Assembly: GCF_001613065.1 (NCBI RefSeq)
Contig: NZ_BDBQ01000074.1
Coordinates: 1 to 64,000, forward strand
Source: Nocardia miyunensis NBRC 108239
Lineage (GTDB): Bacteria; Actinomycetota; Actinomycetes; Mycobacteriales; Mycobacteriaceae
Direction of reading: 5' to 3'
Length of the DNA: 64,000 nucleotides
How positions within the stretch are numbered: position 1 is the first letter of the stretch; each line of letters opens with the position of its first letter. The notes beneath the pieces are model-generated. The model was not told the DNA's origin and searched no databases. It worked only from the letters and a program-made list of their open reading frames with translations. Shown here in pieces: positions 34,835 to 43,604 of the stretch. The position numbers and the translations under genes are program-made.

Positions 34835-36672
34835 GTCGAGGTTCTCGCACCTGGCAGCGCGCCGGGGTGAGCCGATTACGCCTGGTGATCGGACTGCTGT
34901 TGGTGTCGGTGCTGGCATTGAGCTCATGTGCGAATCTGCCGGATTCCTCCGCACCGCAGGCGCTGGGGACCATTGATCACGCGCCGACCAGCACCGGTCC
35001 GGTGACGCCGGTCGCGGGGCACGATCCGGATCTGCTGGTGCGCAATTTCCTGTCCGCCACCGCGAACCCGGCCAACCGGCATCAGCAGGCTCGGGAGTAC
35101 CTGTCCCCGACCGCGGCGCTGAACTGGGACGACAGTGCCGGGACCGCGATCGTGGAATCTCCGGACACGTTGCGTGAATCCCTGACCGGCGATACCGCCA
35201 CGTATCGGATTCGCGCGCGCAAACTCGGTGAGCTGGGCGCGGATGGGGCGTTCCGCGCCCAGGACAACACCTACGAGACCCGGGTCGAGCTGACGAAGGT
35301 CGGCGACGAGTGGCGGATCAATCAGGTGGAACCGGGCGTCGTCGTGGACAGCGCCGCGTTCTACAAGTCCTATCGCCGCTATTCGCTGTACTTCGCGAAC
35401 AATGCCGGTTCCAGCATGGTTCCGGATCTGCGCTGGATCGCCACGAGTAAGGATCAGGTCACCGAGCGGCTGCTGGCGCTGCTGTCCGAGGGGGCGCAGC
35501 CGTCCCTCGCGCCGGCCGTGCGCAATGTGCTGGCCGCGCCGATCAGTCTGCGCGGCGGCATCACCAAGGCCAACGGCGCGGCAGACGGGGTCGGGCTGGG
35601 GCTGGGCGGGGTGCGGATCGACTTCGCCGGCGCCTCGGCGCTCGATGCGCGGAGTAAGGAGCTGCTGGCCGCGCAGGTGGTGCTGACACTGGCCGGTGCG
35701 GGCATCCTCGGTCCGTACGTCCTGCTCGCGGACGGCAAGCCGCTCGACGACCGGTACGCGAACACCGGCTGGTCGCTGGACGACGTCAACGCGATGAATC
35801 CGAAGACGCCCACCGCCGATCGCACGGGTCTGCACGCGTTGCGGGACGGCACGCTGGTCACGGTGGATACCGCCAAGGGGCACATCACGCCGACGCCGGG
35901 ATATTTCGGTACCGCGCACAATCTGCAGTCGGTCGGACTGTCCGATGACGGCCAGCTGGTCGCCGCGGTCGCCGACAGCGGCGAGCCCGCCCCCAAGCCC
36001 AAGCACACCCTGGTCATCGGGAGTTATGACGGTTCCACCACGTTCTCGGTGGTGCAGGGCGACACCTTCACCCGGCCGTCGTGGACATCGGACGGCGGAG
36101 CGGTGTGGACCGTCATCGACGGCACGAAGGTCGTTCGGGTGGTGCACGACCGGGCCACCGGCAATGTCTCGCGACAGGACGTCGACAGTTCCACGTTGAC
36201 GGTCGGTGAGCCGAACAGTACCGATCCGGTGCCGCGGCTGCCCATCACCGATCTGCGCATCTCCCGCGACGGCACCCGTGCGGCGATCATCGCCGGCGGC
36301 AAGGTGTACCTGGCGGTCGTGGTGGTCCATCCGGACGGCAAGTACTCCCTGGTCTCGCCCCAGCCGGTCGCGGTCGATCTGAGCACGACCGCGGTGTCCA
36401 TCGACTGGACCAGTCCCGACACCCTGGTCGTGGCCCGGGAGGGAGATGTGAATCCGGTGGAGACGGTCTTCATCGACGGTTCGGATCTGACCACGTTGTC
36501 GAGTCAGAATCTGACCCCGCCGGTGCGGTCGGTCAGCGTGGCTTCCGACACGTATTACGTCGCGGATTCGCGTGCGGTGATGCAATTGCAGTCCACCGAT
36601 CCGGCCGCGGACCGATTCTGGCGCGAGGTACAGGGATTGGGCACGAACGCCGTACCGGTGCTGCCGGGCTGA
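34831..36672 (+). CDS. lpqB: Lipoprotein LpqB
   Basis: The 613-residue lipoprotein has a signal sequence with lipobox LSSC (Cys33). After it come a GerMN-like region (VRIDFAGASALDARSKELLAAQ) and a beta-propeller-like C-terminal half (repeating ISRDGTRAAII, SDDGQLVAAV). LpqB interacts with the MtrB sensor domain and tunes MtrA phosphorylation and cell-wall homeostasis in mycobacteria. The ATG overlaps the mtrB stop (ATGA). It sits on the outer face of the plasma membrane. Confidence 0.95.
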   Translation: MSRGSRTWQRAGVSRLRLVIGLLLVSVLALSSCANLPDSSAPQALGTIDHAPTSTGPVTPVAGHDPDLLVRNFLSATANPANRHQQAREYLSPTAALNWDDSAGTAIVESPDTLRESLTGDTATYRIRARKLGELGADGAFRAQDNTYETRVELTKVGDEWRINQVEPGVVVDSAAFYKSYRRYSLYFANNAGSSMVPDLRWIATSKDQVTERLLALLSEGAQPSLAPAVRNVLAAPISLRGGITKANGAADGVGLGLGGVRIDFAGASALDARSKELLAAQVVLTLAGAGILGPYVLLADGKPLDDRYANTGWSLDDVNAMNPKTPTADRTGLHALRDGTLVTVDTAKGHITPTPGYFGTAHNLQSVGLSDDGQLVAAVADSGEPAPKPKHTLVIGSYDGSTTFSVVQGDTFTRPSWTSDGGAVWTVIDGTKVVRVVHDRATGNVSRQDVDSSTLTVGEPNSTDPVPRLPITDLRISRDGTRAAIIAGGKVYLAVVVVHPDGKYSLVSPQPVAVDLSTTAVSIDWTSPDTLVVAREGDVNPVETVFIDGSDLTTLSSQNLTPPVRSVSVASDTYYVADSRAVMQLQSTDPAADRFWREVQGLGTNAVPVLPG

Positions 36673-36772
36673 GTTCGGTGGACGATCCTTCGGGATCATC
36701 GGGCGCACCCGCTGCACATGGGTGAACGCCGAACCTGTTGGCGATGCCGGAAATGACCGGCACACTGGGCCG

Positions 36773-37417
36773 ATGCGGATGCTGCTGGATCTGATCCTGC
36801 CGCGAACGTGCGGGGGATGTGGGGCACACGGGGATGTATGGTGCGCCGGGTGCGCACGGAGTCTGTCCGGTATGCCGATGCGGGTGCGACCGCGCACCGA
36901 TCCGGGTGTGCCGTGCTGGGCGCTGGGCAGGTATTCCGGTGCTGGACGCCGGGCGATCATCGCCGTAAAGGAGCATGGACGCCGGGATCTGGCGCGGCCG
37001 TTGGGGTTGGCATTGGCCAGGGGGCTGGATAAACTTCGGGATCCACGACGGTCGCTGGTTCTGATTCCGGCACCGACCAAGCGGTCGGCCGCGCGCCGTC
37101 GCGGGGGTGATCCGGTGGCCCGGGTCACCCGATTAGCCGCGAGTTCGCTACCTGATTGCCGGGCTGTTCCGGCGTTGCGAATGCACCGTGCGGTGAGGGA
37201 TTCGGTCGGCCTGGGCCCGAGGGAGCGCAGAGCCAATCTGCACGGGCGGATCACGGCCTGTGCCCGGGTGTTGCCCGCTGCTCTCTCGGCGGCAAATGTC
37301 GAGGTAGTGCTGGTCGATGATGTCCTGACAACGGGAGCAACAGCGGGCGAGTCGGTTCGTGCGCTGGCCGCCGCGGGCATCGGTGTGCGCGCTGTCATGG
37401 TGACTTGCGCGGCATGA
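36773..37417 (+). CDS. ComF family phosphoribosyltransferase-like protein
   Basis: The 214-residue protein has the ComF layout: an N-terminal zinc ribbon (CGGCGAHGDVWCAGC), AIIAVKEHGRRDLA and the PRPP-binding loop VVLVDDVLTTGATAGES. In competent bacteria ComFC works in DNA uptake and recombination; in Mycobacteriales the role is unknown. I chose ATG 36773 rather than the upstream GTG 36722 because it puts LLDLILPRTCGGC at the N-terminus, as in relatives; ATG 36779 is also possible. The order lpqB-comF-hpf is conserved in mycobacteria. Confidence 0.9.
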   Translation: MRMLLDLILPRTCGGCGAHGDVWCAGCARSLSGMPMRVRPRTDPGVPCWALGRYSGAGRRAIIAVKEHGRRDLARPLGLALARGLDKLRDPRRSLVLIPAPTKRSAARRRGGDPVARVTRLAASSLPDCRAVPALRMHRAVRDSVGLGPRERRANLHGRITACARVLPAALSAANVEVVLVDDVLTTGATAGESVRALAAAGIGVRAVMVTCAA

Positions 37418-37669
37418 GGCGGCGAAATTTGCGTGAACACTGGCGGACAGGTCGCTGGCGTAATAGCGTGGCCATCAGAGCGATCTGACACCCCGTACCA
37501 GAGGTTGGAGGTGGCGCCTCGAGCGACTTACGTGTCGAGTTTTCCAGTGTGCGCAACCAGTCTCGCGACCGCCGCCCGTGTCAGCTGATCGCCTGCCGCG
37601 CACACCTCTCGATACGGCTATTACCCGCCGCACACGACTCGTGTGTGTGGCCAGATCCGGGAGGTACGC

Positions 37670-38392
37670 GTGACGACTTCACGACCTTCAGTGAAAGAAG
37701 CAGACGCCTCGGCCCGCTATGGCGCGACAGCCGATTCCACCGCTTTCGACCGAGCCGAACCCGAGGAACAGCCCAAAGTCCCCAGTGCCGACGTCGTGGT
37801 GAAGGGCCGCAACGTCGAGGTCCCTGATCATTTCCGAATTCACGTGGCGGACAGGCTCTCCCGGCTCGAGCGTTTCGACCCGTTGATCTATCTGTTCGAT
37901 GTGGAGCTCTTCCACGAACGCAATCGCCGGCAGCGCAAGAGCTGTCAGCGGCTCGAGATCACCGCACGCGGCAAGGGGCCGATCGTGCGCGCGGAGGCCT
38001 GTGCGGACAGCTTCTACGCCGCTCTGGAACAGGCTGCCGAGAAGCTCGAGAGCCGACTGCGTCGCAGCAAGGATCGTCGCCGGGTGCACTACGGGGAGAA
38101 GACCCCGGTATCGGTGGCCGAGGCGACCGCGGATCTCATCGACGAATCGCTGCGCCGCCCGGCCGCGAACGGTGTCGTGGATCAGGAAGTGGATCAGGCT
38201 GATTACGCCGGTCCCGGCCATATCGTGCGGACCAAGGTGCATCCCGCCGCGCCGATGTCGGTCGACGACGCGCTCTACCAGATGGAACTCGTCGGCCACG
38301 ATTTCTTCCTCTTCCACGACCGGGAGTCCGATCGTCCCTCGGTGGTGTACCGCCGTCATGCCTTCGACTACGGCCTGATCAGGCTCGCGTAG
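37670..38392 (+). CDS. hpf: Long-form ribosome hibernation promoting factor
   Basis: The 240-residue protein has an N-terminal S30AE/HPF domain (VVVKGRNVEVPDHFRIHVADRL...) and a C-terminal dimerisation domain (HPAAPMSVDDALYQMELVGHDFFLF...RRHAFDYGLIRL). Long HPF dimerises ribosomes or inactivates 70S ribosomes in dormancy; in mycobacteria the homologue is MPY/RafS. The start is GTG 37670, behind GGGAGG at 37659-37664. In mycobacteria secA1 follows directly, but here a 9-kb lipid block intervenes. Confidence 0.93.
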   Translation: MTTSRPSVKEADASARYGATADSTAFDRAEPEEQPKVPSADVVVKGRNVEVPDHFRIHVADRLSRLERFDPLIYLFDVELFHERNRRQRKSCQRLEITARGKGPIVRAEACADSFYAALEQAAEKLESRLRRSKDRRRVHYGEKTPVSVAEATADLIDESLRRPAANGVVDQEVDQADYAGPGHIVRTKVHPAAPMSVDDALYQMELVGHDFFLFHDRESDRPSVVYRRHAFDYGLIRLA

Positions 38393-38491
38393 CAGTTATC
38401 GGTCTCGGGGCCGGCGACCGACCAGGTGTCGTCGGCCCTTTCGGTATGTCCTTTCGGGGATTTGCCTGTGACGCTGTGTATCGCTTTTCTC

Positions 38492-38507
38492 CTTACCTTG
38501 GAGTAAG
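38492..38507. promoter_or_regulatory. Inverted repeat upstream of the thiolase gene
   Basis: CTTAC-6 nt-GTAAG is a short dyad 36 bp before the thiolase start. It could bind a fatty-acid-responsive TetR or FadR-like regulator. Arms are only 5 bp, so this is weak evidence. Confidence 0.3.
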
Positions 38508-38542
38508 TTCGGTGCCGGGTGATTCTCTCGAAAGGAAATCGC

Positions 38543-39835
38543 ATGGCTACCAGCGCAACTCGCCGTGCTGTGATCGTGTCCGGAGTGCGGACGCCGTTCG
38601 TGCGGGCGTTCACCGATTACATGCGGATGGATTCCATCGACCTGGCCGATACGGCGGTCGCCGGGCTGCTGGCCCGGACCGGGCTGCCCAAGGCCGCGGT
38701 ACAGGCGATCGTGTGGGGCGGGGTGATCCTGCCCAGTGCCGCACCCAATATCGCCCGGGAGATCGCCCTGGATCTGGAACTGGATTCCGGATGCGAGGGG
38801 CATACGGTGACCCGGGCGTGCGCGTCGGGATTGCAGGCGGTGACGACCGCGGCCGCCGCGATCGAACGTGGCGAGTACGACGTGATGATCGCGGGTGGTA
38901 GTGATTCCACCAGCAACGCCGAGGTGAAGTTGCCGCAGAAGCTGGTCCACGCGGGTGCGCCGCTCGCACTCGGCAAACCCAAACCGAAGGACTATCTCTC
39001 GGCGGTCGCCCAACTCGCGCCGTTCACCGATATCCTGCCGCACCGGCCCAAGATCGCCGAGCGCACGACCGGTGAGGTGATGGGGGAGTCAGCCGAGAAG
39101 ATGGCCGCGATCCACGGCGTCGGCCGCGCGGCCCAGGACGAGTTCGCGGCCCGCTCGCATCACCGCGCCGCCGCTGCCATCGACTCCGGCCGGTTCGCCG
39201 ACGAGGTGCTCGATGTGGTTACGCCCGAAGGGAAGACGGTCACCCGGGACGGTCTGGTTCGCGCGAACACCAGCGTCGAGAAGCTCGCCACGCTGGCACC
39301 GGTGTTCGCGAAGAACGGCACCGTCACGGCGGGCAACGCCAGCCCGCTCACCGACGGGGCTTCCGCGGTGCTGCTGATGAGCGAGGACAAAGCGCGCGCA
39401 CTGGGTTTCGAACCGCTCGCGGCATTCCGGTCATGGAGTTATGTCAGCGTGGATCCCCGCGATCAGGTGTTGATCGGCCCGGCCATCTCGATGCCGCGCG
39501 CACTGGACAAGGCCGGAATGTCTCTGGGCGACGTGGATTTCGTCGATATTCACGAGGCGTTCGCCGCGCAGACCCTCTCCGTGCTGGCGGCGCTGGCCAG
39601 TGACGAGTGGGCCAAGACACGTCTGGACCGCGACAGTGCCGTCGGCGAGATCGATCCCGCGGTGCTGAACGTGCACGGTGGATCGGTCTCGCTCGGACAT
39701 CCCTTCGGCGCGACGGGCGCCCGCATGGTCACCACGATGGCCAATGAACTGGCACGTTCGGACAAAAGCGTTGCGCTGCTGGGCATCTGCGCGGCCGGTG
39801 GCATCGGGGCCTCCGCGGTGCTCGAGCGGGTGTAG
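38543..39835 (+). CDS. Acetyl-CoA C-acyltransferase (thiolase, FadI-like)
   Basis: The 430-residue thiolase has the nucleophilic Cys in TRACASGLQAV, the GNASPLTDGASAVLLMSE signature, the catalytic His in GHPFGATGARM and the second Cys in GICAAGGIGASAV. The length and NEAF-type HEAFAAQ motif fit the long-chain FadI/FadA2 branch used in beta-oxidation. It removes acetyl-CoA from 3-ketoacyl-CoA. ATG 38543 follows AAAGGA 7 nt upstream. No hydratase/dehydrogenase partner is adjacent. It converges on bluB with 18 bp between stops. Confidence 0.93.
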   Translation: MATSATRRAVIVSGVRTPFVRAFTDYMRMDSIDLADTAVAGLLARTGLPKAAVQAIVWGGVILPSAAPNIAREIALDLELDSGCEGHTVTRACASGLQAVTTAAAAIERGEYDVMIAGGSDSTSNAEVKLPQKLVHAGAPLALGKPKPKDYLSAVAQLAPFTDILPHRPKIAERTTGEVMGESAEKMAAIHGVGRAAQDEFAARSHHRAAAAIDSGRFADEVLDVVTPEGKTVTRDGLVRANTSVEKLATLAPVFAKNGTVTAGNASPLTDGASAVLLMSEDKARALGFEPLAAFRSWSYVSVDPRDQVLIGPAISMPRALDKAGMSLGDVDFVDIHEAFAAQTLSVLAALASDEWAKTRLDRDSAVGEIDPAVLNVHGGSVSLGHPFGATGARMVTTMANELARSDKSVALLGICAAGGIGASAVLERV

Positions 39836-39853
39836 TTCCCGCGCGGGGCCGGT

Positions 39854-40486
39854 TCAGCCGGAGAACTTCTCCCAGTGCACGGCCTCGCTCAGCGGGCGTC
39901 GCTCGCGCCAGCCGAAGCGTTCCAGGTCGGGCGTTTCCTGGAATTCGTGGACCGGCCCCACGCACAGCCAGGCGATCGGGCGGATTCCGGGCGGCAGGTG
40001 CATCAGGTCGGTGAGGAAGGGCGCGTCGTAGAAGCTGACCCAGCCGACGCCGATCCCCTCGGCGGTGGCGGCCAGCCACAGGTTCTGAATCGCGAGAATA
40101 GTGGAGTAGAGCCCGGTTTCGGGGACGGTGGCCCGGCCCAGGATGTGCGGGCCGCCCCGGCTGTCGTCGTGGGTGACCACGATGCCGGTGCCGCTCTCGG
40201 TGATGCCCTCGATCTTGATCGGCTCGAAGGTCCGGGCCCGTTCGGGCGGCAGCGACTCACGGAATTCGATGCGCTTGTCCGCGACGTGCGCGGCGAAGCG
40301 GGTCAGCGTGGCGGGGTCGCGCACGACGATGAAATCCCACGGCTGCGAATTGCCGACGCTCGGCGCGCGATGCGCCGCGTCGAGGATCCGCATCAGGGCG
40401 GCATCGTCGAGGAGTTCGCCGGTGAACTCGGCGCGCACATCGCGCCGCCGCCGGATCACTTCGTAAATGTCGTGCTCAGTAACCAC
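39854..40486 (-). CDS. bluB: 5,6-dimethylbenzimidazole synthase BluB
   Basis: The 210-residue nitroreductase-fold protein matches BluB: EVIRRRRDVRAEF at the N-terminus, APSVGNSQPWDF, the FMN-site region, and WVSFYDAPFLTDLMHLPPGIRPIAWLCVGPV near the C-terminus (overlapping pieces). BluB breaks down its own FMNH2 with O2 to give dimethylbenzimidazole, the lower ligand of vitamin B12. No other cobamide genes are close. GTG 40486 is my choice; an upstream GTG at 40525 would add 13 residues without similarity. Confidence 0.9.
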   Translation of the reverse strand: MVTEHDIYEVIRRRRDVRAEFTGELLDDAALMRILDAAHRAPSVGNSQPWDFIVVRDPATLTRFAAHVADKRIEFRESLPPERARTFEPIKIEGITESGTGIVVTHDDSRGGPHILGRATVPETGLYSTILAIQNLWLAATAEGIGVGWVSFYDAPFLTDLMHLPPGIRPIAWLCVGPVHEFQETPDLERFGWRERRPLSEAVHWEKFSG

Positions 40487-40590
40487 ACCATCGCCAATCT
40501 TGCCCGCACGTATCCCAGTCGGCACCAGTCAACCAGAGGCAAATAATCTCGCAGCGCCGAACCCTTGCCCGACGCACCTGTGCCGGCAGA

Positions 40591-40630
40591 TGAGCGCACC
40601 CCGCCCGGGATGCCGGACGGGGTGCGCTCA
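40591..40630 (-). terminator. Stem-loop terminator after desA3
   Basis: TGAGCGCACCCCG (40591-40603) pairs perfectly with CGGGGTGCGCTCA (40618-40630), a 13-bp stem with a 14-nt loop. It begins 20 bp after the desA3 stop, at the end of the three-gene reductase-desaturase unit. There is no T-tract. Confidence 0.75.
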
Positions 40631-40649
40631 GGTGCTCTACGTGGCGGGC

Positions 40650-41903
40650 TCAGCCGATCGGCACCGCGCGGCGGGCTTCGGCGAGGCGGCGACGGCCCTG
40701 CTTCAATGCGGTGCGCAGGCCCCGGCGACGTCCAGTGACCGGGTCGATCTCGGAGACGCCGCCGAAGGCGCGCTCGGACCTGGTCTCGGGGGCGTCGTCG
40801 GTGGACCGACGCAGATATTTGTTCGGCAGCGAGAGCTTGATGATCGTGCGCCACGACTTGCCGTACTGCACCGGCAGCGAACCGGTGGTGTAGGGCAGAT
40901 CGTATTTATCGCACAGCGCGCGCACCCGCACCGCGATCGAGGCGAGCCGGTTGCTCGGCAGGTCCGGGAACAGATGGTGCTCGATCTGGTGGGAGAGGTT
41001 GCCGGTCATGAAATGCAGCACGGGGCCGCCGGAGATATTGGCGCTGCCCAGCATCTGGCGCAGATACCATTCGCCCTGGGTCTCGCCGTCGATATCGGCC
41101 TTGGTGAACTTCTCGGCACCGTCGGGGAAGTGGCCGCAGAAGATCACCGCATTGGTCCATACATTGCGGATGATGTTGGCCACGATATTGGCCGAGAGCG
41201 TGGACAGGAATGCCGGGCCGGTCAGCAGCGGGAAGATCGCATAATCCTTGGCCACCTGCTTGCCGACCTTCTTCAGCACCAAGCGACGGTCCTCTTCGAA
41301 CTGCTTGCGCTCCGGGCTGTCGGGGGCCCACTTCTTCTTGGCCACCTTGCCCAATTCCAGGTGCTGGATCGCCACGCCGTATTCGAAGAACATCTGCAGC
41401 AGCAGGTTGTACACCGGCTGACCGAGATAGAACGGCGCCCAGCGCTGGTCGCGCGTGACGCGCAGCAGGCCGTAGCCGATGTCGTCGTCCATGCCCAGGA
41501 CGTTGGTGTACTTGTGGTGCAGGAAGTTGTGCGTGATCTTCCAGTGCGCGGACGGGCCGACGTTGTCCCACTCCCACGACGCGGAGTGGATTTCCGGATC
41601 GTTCATCCAGTCCCACTGGCCGTGCATGACATTGTGGCCGATTTCCATGTTCTCGATGATCTTGGCCGTGCCCAGCAGGGCGACGCCGGCCAGCCATGCG
41701 GGCGGGAGGAAGCTCGCGAACAGCACCGCGCGGCCGCTGATCTCGAGCGCGCGCTGGAGCCGGATCACATTGCGGATGTAGCGGGCATCGCGTTGTCCAC
41801 GAGAGGCTTCGATTTCCCGCCGGATGGCATCCAGCTCTACACCGATCGCTTCCACGTCCTCCGGGGTGAGGTGCGCGTATTCCTTGACATCCGAGATCGC
41901 CAT
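40650..41903 (-). CDS. desA3: Membrane acyl-CoA desaturase DesA3-like
   Basis: The 417-residue membrane desaturase has the three His boxes: HNVMHGQWDW, HNFLHHKYTNVLG and HQIEHHLFPDLP. Hydrophobic stretches lie between them. The DesA3 family makes oleate from stearoyl-CoA in mycobacteria, working with an NADPH oxidoreductase (Rv3230c). ATG 41903 matches MAISDVKEYAHLT starts in the family. It is the last gene of a unit with a paralogous desaturase and the reductase, yet has its own 20-bp operator-like repeat 19-38 bp before the start. A strong terminator follows. Confidence 0.93.
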   Translation of the reverse strand: MAISDVKEYAHLTPEDVEAIGVELDAIRREIEASRGQRDARYIRNVIRLQRALEISGRAVLFASFLPPAWLAGVALLGTAKIIENMEIGHNVMHGQWDWMNDPEIHSASWEWDNVGPSAHWKITHNFLHHKYTNVLGMDDDIGYGLLRVTRDQRWAPFYLGQPVYNLLLQMFFEYGVAIQHLELGKVAKKKWAPDSPERKQFEEDRRLVLKKVGKQVAKDYAIFPLLTGPAFLSTLSANIVANIIRNVWTNAVIFCGHFPDGAEKFTKADIDGETQGEWYLRQMLGSANISGGPVLHFMTGNLSHQIEHHLFPDLPSNRLASIAVRVRALCDKYDLPYTTGSLPVQYGKSWRTIIKLSLPNKYLRRSTDDAPETRSERAFGGVSEIDPVTGRRRGLRTALKQGRRRLAEARRAVPIG

Positions 41904-41916
41904 GGGGGTTACACTA

Positions 41917-41941
41917 CCGTAGGTTACGGGCCCGTAGGTTA
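41917..41941. promoter_or_regulatory. Operator-like repeat upstream of desA3
   Basis: The 20-bp core GGTTACGGGCCCGTAGGTTA (41922-41941) differs only in its three central bases from the one before the ferredoxin reductase gene (44795-44814). Around it, CCGTAGGTTA occurs twice in direct orientation (41917-41926 and 41932-41941), with a 15-bp period. The palindrome TACGGGCCCGTA lies between. It is 14-38 bp upstream of the desA3 start codon. Confidence 0.7.
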
Positions 41942-42000
41942 TCTCCTGATCGATCCACAACTGTGGCGTACGCCGCATTGTGAATGTAACCAAGATATGC

Positions 42001-43497
42001 TTACGGGCTCCGCCGCGTCCGCTGCCGACGACGCACCCGCCACAGGGCCCGCTCCCGCAACGCGCGTCTCCACAACTGCCGCCGTTCCTCGCGCGCCTTG
42101 TCCTGCAGAGCCTGGGTGGCCTCGCGCAATGCCTGCTGTTCGTGGCGCGCCTTGTCCTGCCACGCCTGGGTCGCCTCACGCAGCGCCTGCTGTTCCTGCC
42201 GGGCCTTGTCCTGCAGGACCAGCTTGGCCTCGCGCAGGGCCTCCTTCTCCTGACGGGCCCGCTCCCGCAAAGCCACCTTCGCCTCGGCCATCGCCGAACG
42301 CAGACCGCGACGCACACCCGTTTCCGGGTCGACGACGGTCTCGGCGCTCGGCCAATACAGCGACAGCGCCGCGAATTTGCGCTCGGACGAGGTTTCGGGT
42401 GCGTCGTCGGCGGTGCGGCGCAGATATCGGTCCGGCAGCGCCAGCTTGTGAATGGTCCGGAAGGCCAGCAGATACTGTTTGCCCAGCGAGCCGGTCGTAT
42501 AGGGCAGATCGTATTTGTCGCACAGTTCGCGCACCTGGACCGAGATCTCCGGATAGCGGCTGCTGGGAATGTCCGGGAACAGGTGATGCTCGATCTGGTA
42601 GCAGAGGTTGCCACTCATGAACGCCATCGACCTGCCCGCGGTGAAATTCGCGCTGCCCAGCATCTGCCGCAGATACCATTCGCCGCGAGTCTCGTCGGCG
42701 AATTGCTCCTCGGTGAATTTCTCCGCGCCGTCCGGGAAGTGACCGCAGAAGATCACCGCGTACGCCCACAGGTTGCGCAGGAGATTCGCGGTCGCATTGG
42801 CTTTCAGCGTCTGCTTCCAGGCCGGGCCGGTCAGCGCGGGATAGATCACGAAATCCTTCGCCACCTGCCGACCGGCCTTGCGGAAGAATGCCTTGTTGGG
42901 CTCGGAGAGCACCTCCCATGGCCGGACGCCGAGTTGATCCTTCTCGGCTCTGAGGTCGTGCAGCGCGATGCCCCACTCGAAGGTGGCGGCCAGCAGCAGA
43001 TTCGCCAGCGGCTGGATGAGGTGGACCGGGCGCCACTGCTCGTCGCGGGTCATCCGCAGGATGCCGAATCCCAGGTCCTCATCTTTGCCCAGCACATTGG
43101 TGTAGGTGTGGTGCGAATAGTTGTGCGCGCGCTTCCACTGCCCGGAGGTGCCCGTCATATCCCACTCCCACGAGGTGGAGTGGATCTCCGGGTCGTTCAT
43201 CCAATCCCATTGCCCGTGGCTGATGTTGTGCCCGAGCTCCATGTTCTCGATGATCTTGGCAATCGTCAGCAAGGTCGTGCCGGCCAGCCACGCCGTGCGC
43301 CGCTTGCCGGCGAACAGGGTGATCCGTCCCGCGGCCTCCAGGATGCGCTGCGCGCGAATGGACCGCCGGATGTACTTCGCGTCGTTCTCGCCCAGAGATG
43401 ATTCGACGGTGCGCCGGATGCTGTCGAGTTCCTGTCCCAGGGCCTCGATATCCGTCTCGGTCAGATGAGCGAACGCCTTGATGTCGGTGATTGCCAC
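42001..43497 (-). CDS. Second DesA3-like acyl desaturase with repetitive C-terminal tail
   Basis: The 498-residue paralogue of DesA3 keeps all His boxes: HNISHGQWDWMND, HNYSHHTYTNVLGKDED and YQIEHHLFPDIP. Unlike desA3, it continues for about 95 residues with three 18-residue repeats of the type KARQEQQALREATQAWQD, charged and probably a coiled coil, ending in an Arg-rich tail. The family length is about 400-430, so this is an unusual extension. It is downstream of the ferredoxin reductase gene by about 107 bp and upstream of desA3 by 97 bp. The start is probably GTG 43497. The tail might anchor or oligomerise the enzyme; no function is known. Confidence 0.9.
   Translation of the reverse strand: MAITDIKAFAHLTETDIEALGQELDSIRRTVESSLGENDAKYIRRSIRAQRILEAAGRITLFAGKRRTAWLAGTTLLTIAKIIENMELGHNISHGQWDWMNDPEIHSTSWEWDMTGTSGQWKRAHNYSHHTYTNVLGKDEDLGFGILRMTRDEQWRPVHLIQPLANLLLAATFEWGIALHDLRAEKDQLGVRPWEVLSEPNKAFFRKAGRQVAKDFVIYPALTGPAWKQTLKANATANLLRNLWAYAVIFCGHFPDGAEKFTEEQFADETRGEWYLRQMLGSANFTAGRSMAFMSGNLCYQIEHHLFPDIPSSRYPEISVQVRELCDKYDLPYTTGSLGKQYLLAFRTIHKLALPDRYLRRTADDAPETSSERKFAALSLYWPSAETVVDPETGVRRGLRSAMAEAKVALRERARQEKEALREAKLVLQDKARQEQQALREATQAWQDKARHEQQALREATQALQDKAREERRQLWRRALRERALWRVRRRQRTRRSP
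42091..42252 (-). repeat. 54-bp tandem repeat inside the desaturase gene
   Basis: Three copies of a 54-bp unit start at 42091, 42145 and 42199, each encoding an 18-residue repeat (KAR-EQQALREATQA-QD type). The reading frame is kept, and copies differ at scattered third positions and a few residues. They code the C-terminal tail of the desaturase. Copy number is likely to vary between strains. Confidence 0.8.
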
Positions 43498-43521
43498 AGT
43501 GCTGAGTTGCCTCGATTCGCT

Positions 43522-43538
43522 CGGCGCATCGTAGGTGA
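43522..43538. promoter_or_regulatory. Weaker copy of the desaturase operator
   Basis: CGGCGCATCGTAGGTGAG lies 25-41 bp upstream of the middle desaturase gene. It shares CATCGTAGGT and the G-A-G end with the reductase site but lacks the left GGTTA. It is a candidate degenerate third site of the same regulator. Confidence 0.35.
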
Positions 43539-43604
43539 GGGTGATCGCGGGACGCAATGCACCAGGTGCCCTTATCGAGAGTATCGGGTTTCGGTGAATA
43601 GCGT

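Noticed and set aside
42091..42252. Regularly spaced repeats that could suggest a CRISPR array.
   Set aside because: The units are contiguous, in frame and coding in the desaturase tail, with no spacers and no cas genes.
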